DNA of 64,000 nucleotides from Pseudomonas helvetica (GTDB lineage Bacteria; Pseudomonadota; Gammaproteobacteria; Pseudomonadales; Pseudomonadaceae): NCBI RefSeq assembly GCF_039908645.1, contig NZ_CP150917.1, positions 3,545,501 to 3,609,500 of the forward strand, read 5' to 3'. Shown piece by piece: positions 62,065 to 64,000 of this stretch (position 1 is its first letter; each line of letters starts with the position of its first letter). The notes under the pieces were generated by a model. It saw only the letters and a program-made list of their open reading frames with translations, ran no database searches and was not told where the DNA came from. The position numbers and the translations under genes were made by a program.

Positions 62065-63375
62065 ATGTCACAGAGCGCCGCTGCCACCCTGGCCACCGAT
62101 GACGATAAAAACGCCGTCTACAAGCGCGTTACCCTGCGCTTGATCCCCTTCATCTTTGTCTGCTACCTGTTCAACTACCTCGACCGGGTCAACGTTGGAT
62201 TTGCCAAACTGCAGATGCTCGATGCGCTGAAATTCAGCGAAACCGTGTACGGCCTCGGGGCCGGGATTTTCTTCATCGGCTACGTGTTGTGTGGCGTACC
62301 GAGCAACCTGGCGCTGACCCGATTTGGCCCACGGCGCTGGATCGCGCTGATGATGGTCACCTGGGGCATGCTGTCGACCTGCCTGCTGTTCGTCACCACG
62401 CCGACCGGGTTCTACACCCTACGCCTGTTCACCGGTGCCGCCGAAGCCGGGTTTTTCCCGGGCGTGGTGCTGTACCTCTCGCAGTGGTTCCCGACCTTCC
62501 GCCGTGGCCGCATCATGGCGCTGTTCATGTCGGCGATTCCGGTGTCCGGCCTGCTCGGCAGCCCGTTCTCTGGCTGGATTCTCAACCACTTCGCCGCCGG
62601 TCAAGGTGGCCTCGCCGGCTGGCAGTGGATGTTCCTGCTGCAAGGCATTCCGACCATCACGCTGGGTGCGCTGGCGTTCTTCCTGCTCAGCGACAACTTC
62701 GCCAGCGCCAAATGGCTCAAACCAGAAGAGCGTGCCGTGCTCGAAGCCGATCAAGCCATCGATTGGGCCAGCAAACCGAAGACCGCCACCGATTCGCTGC
62801 TGGCCGTGTTCAAGAACCCGGCGATCTGGGCGTTCGGGCTGATCTATTTCTGCATTCAAAGCGGTGTCTACGCGATCAACTTCTGGTTGCCATCGATCAT
62901 CAAGAACCTCGGTTTTGCCGATAACCTGGTGATCGGCTGGCTCAGTGCGATTCCGTACCTGCTGGCAGCCGTGTTCATGCTGATGGTCGGTCGCTCGGCT
63001 GACTTGCATAAAGAACGCCGCTGGCATTTGGTGGTGCCGATGCTGATGGGCGCGGTGGGTCTGTTGATTGCCGTGAACTTTGCGGCCAACCCGGCCATTG
63101 CGATTCTTGGCCTGACCATCGCCACTATGGGCGCCCTCACCGGCCTGCCGATGTTCTGGCCAGTGCCGACTGCCATGCTCAGCGCCGGCGCTGCTGCCGG
63201 TGGCCTGGCGTTGATCAACTCCATGGGCCAGATGGCCGGCTTCCTCAGCCCGTACCTGGTCGGTTGGGTCAAGGACAGCACCGGCTCGACCGATGCGGCG
63301 TTGTACCTGCTGGCGGGGGTGATTGTTTGCGGCAGTCTGTTGGCGCTGCGTATGACGCGCACGTTGCGCGCTTGA
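62065..63375 (+). CDS. MFS transporter, anion:cation symporter type (probable glycerate/sugar-acid uptake)
   Basis: A 436-residue MFS protein with 12 helices. YKRVTLRLIPFIFVCYLFNYLDRVNVGFAK and AAEAGFFPGVVLYLSQWFPTFRRGR mark the GarP/GudP/D-galactonate branch. ATG at 62065 has AGAGAG 8 bases upstream; the frame extends upstream to 61930 without a ribosome site. Divergent from the CdaR-type regulator, hence a sugar-acid or glycerate permease. Not co-directional with the kinase. Confidence 0.88.
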   Translation: MSQSAAATLATDDDKNAVYKRVTLRLIPFIFVCYLFNYLDRVNVGFAKLQMLDALKFSETVYGLGAGIFFIGYVLCGVPSNLALTRFGPRRWIALMMVTWGMLSTCLLFVTTPTGFYTLRLFTGAAEAGFFPGVVLYLSQWFPTFRRGRIMALFMSAIPVSGLLGSPFSGWILNHFAAGQGGLAGWQWMFLLQGIPTITLGALAFFLLSDNFASAKWLKPEERAVLEADQAIDWASKPKTATDSLLAVFKNPAIWAFGLIYFCIQSGVYAINFWLPSIIKNLGFADNLVIGWLSAIPYLLAAVFMLMVGRSADLHKERRWHLVVPMLMGAVGLLIAVNFAANPAIAILGLTIATMGALTGLPMFWPVPTAMLSAGAAAGGLALINSMGQMAGFLSPYLVGWVKDSTGSTDAALYLLAGVIVCGSLLALRMTRTLRA

Positions 63376-63475
63376 TACCCGACAATTGATCTGAGGTGTT
63401 CGATAATTCCGTTTGCCCCGTGCGGTTGTTCTGGTATTTGATTGAGCCTTTCCTACCGGCAAAAGGATTTCGCAC

Positions 63476-64000
63476 ATGACCTACCGCACACTGGGCCACT
63501 CTGGACTGCAAGTGTCCACCCTGACCCTGGGCACCATGATGTTCGGCGAGCAGACCAGCACCGAAGACTCGCTGCGGATCATCGAGAAGGCCTGGGATCA
63601 AGGCGTCAACTTCATCGACACGGCAGACGTATACACCGGCGGCCGCTCCGAGGAGATCGTCGGCGAAGCCATTGCCAGTCACCGCCATGAATGGGTGGTG
63701 GCTTCCAAGGTCGGCTTCGGCCCGGTGGACGGTGTGCCGAATCGCAGCGGGCTGAGCCGCAAGCACCTGTTCAATGGCATCGATGCAAGCCTGTCCCGCC
63801 TGGGCACCGATTACCTGGACATCTATTACCTGCACCGCGAAGACCACAACACGCCGCTGGAGGTCACGGTGTCGGCCATCGGCGACCTGATTCGCCAAGG
63901 CAAGATCCGTTACTGGGGCCTGTCCAACTACCGTGGCTGGCGGATCAGCGAGGTGATCCGCGTCGCCGAGAAACTCGGCGTCGACAAACCGGTGATCAGC
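63476..64000 (+). CDS. Aldo/keto reductase (5' part; runs off the window)
   Basis: The frame is open from the ATG at 63476 to the last base, 175 codons. MTYRTLGHSGLQVSTLTLGTMMFG, FIDTADVYTGGRSEEIVGEAI (catalytic Asp and Tyr), ASKVGFG (catalytic Lys) and LHREDHNTPLE, IRYWGLSNY are AKR-family blocks. AAGGA lies 8 bases upstream. The product would be an NADPH-dependent carbonyl reductase, with the NADPH-binding C-terminal part outside the window. It is separated from the MFS gene by 100 bases with no clear terminator. Confidence 0.88.
   Translation, partial: MTYRTLGHSGLQVSTLTLGTMMFGEQTSTEDSLRIIEKAWDQGVNFIDTADVYTGGRSEEIVGEAIASHRHEWVVASKVGFGPVDGVPNRSGLSRKHLFNGIDASLSRLGTDYLDIYYLHREDHNTPLEVTVSAIGDLIRQGKIRYWGLSNYRGWRISEVIRVAEKLGVDKPVIS

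Overview
The window comes from the chromosome of a Pseudomonas, most likely a soil or plant-associated member of the P. fluorescens group. Support comes from a complete hcnABC cyanide synthase operon with its RsmA/RsmE-type leader site, the ptxS-kguEKTD 2-ketogluconate cluster with two identical PtxS operators, high GC coding, and many pseudomonad intergenic inverted repeats of the GTAGGAGC..., GTGGCGAGGGAGC... and CGTAGCAGCTGCCGAGC... types. No rRNA, tRNA, CRISPR array, transposase, integrase or prophage gene was seen. Most of the window is ordinary chromosomal backbone with two accessory patches, at about 25-27.5 kb and 43.8-50.6 kb.

Layout. 0-3.4 kb: cobalt/nickel efflux (dmeF, cut by the window edge) and its sensor dmeR, an MFS exporter, a LysR remnant, an FKBP prolyl isomerase and an RcnB-like periplasmic protein. 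3.6-6.7 kb: an organic-acid MFS symporter, a periplasmic binding protein and a convergent LysR regulator. 6.9-9.9 kb: a Kef-type K+/H+ antiporter and the alkylpurine glycosylase AlkC. 9.9-10.5 kb: repeat-rich gene-free DNA. 10.5-15 kb: a LysR regulator divergent from a GMC alcohol/choline dehydrogenase, then an MHS-family symporter. 15-17.2 kb: an orphan serralysin protease and a small glycine-zipper protein. 17.3-25 kb: mgtA with a long structured leader, a Na/Pi cotransporter, a SLOG-fold protein, and a topoisomerase III behind a LexA-type box. 25-29 kb: a rearranged patch with abrB-type membrane protein, repeats, a DUF6124-like gene with a leader that can fold in competing ways, and glutaminase. 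29-33 kb: sirtuin and hcnCBA. 33-38.4 kb: two two-component systems and nicotinamidase. 38.7-43 kb: an RND efflux adaptor and pump.

The 43.8-50.6 kb patch is the most unusual part. It is visibly more AT-rich than its surroundings and holds two paralogous large proteins of unknown function that flank an autotransporter, all on the minus strand. Both paralogues have near-identical leaders, each with the same 16-bp perfect palindrome (CTGTCAGATCTGACAG, a CT-N12-AG lux-box-like site), and similar terminators. The downstream copy appears to have lost its C-terminal module by deletion; the out-of-frame tail can still be read after its stop codon.

50.7-64 kb: the PtxS-controlled 2-ketogluconate pathway (epimerase-like protein, kinase, transporter, reductase), an AruH-like aminotransferase, a chemoreceptor, and a glycerate-utilisation group (glycerate kinase, CdaR-type regulator, MFS transporter), ending in an aldo/keto reductase cut by the window edge.
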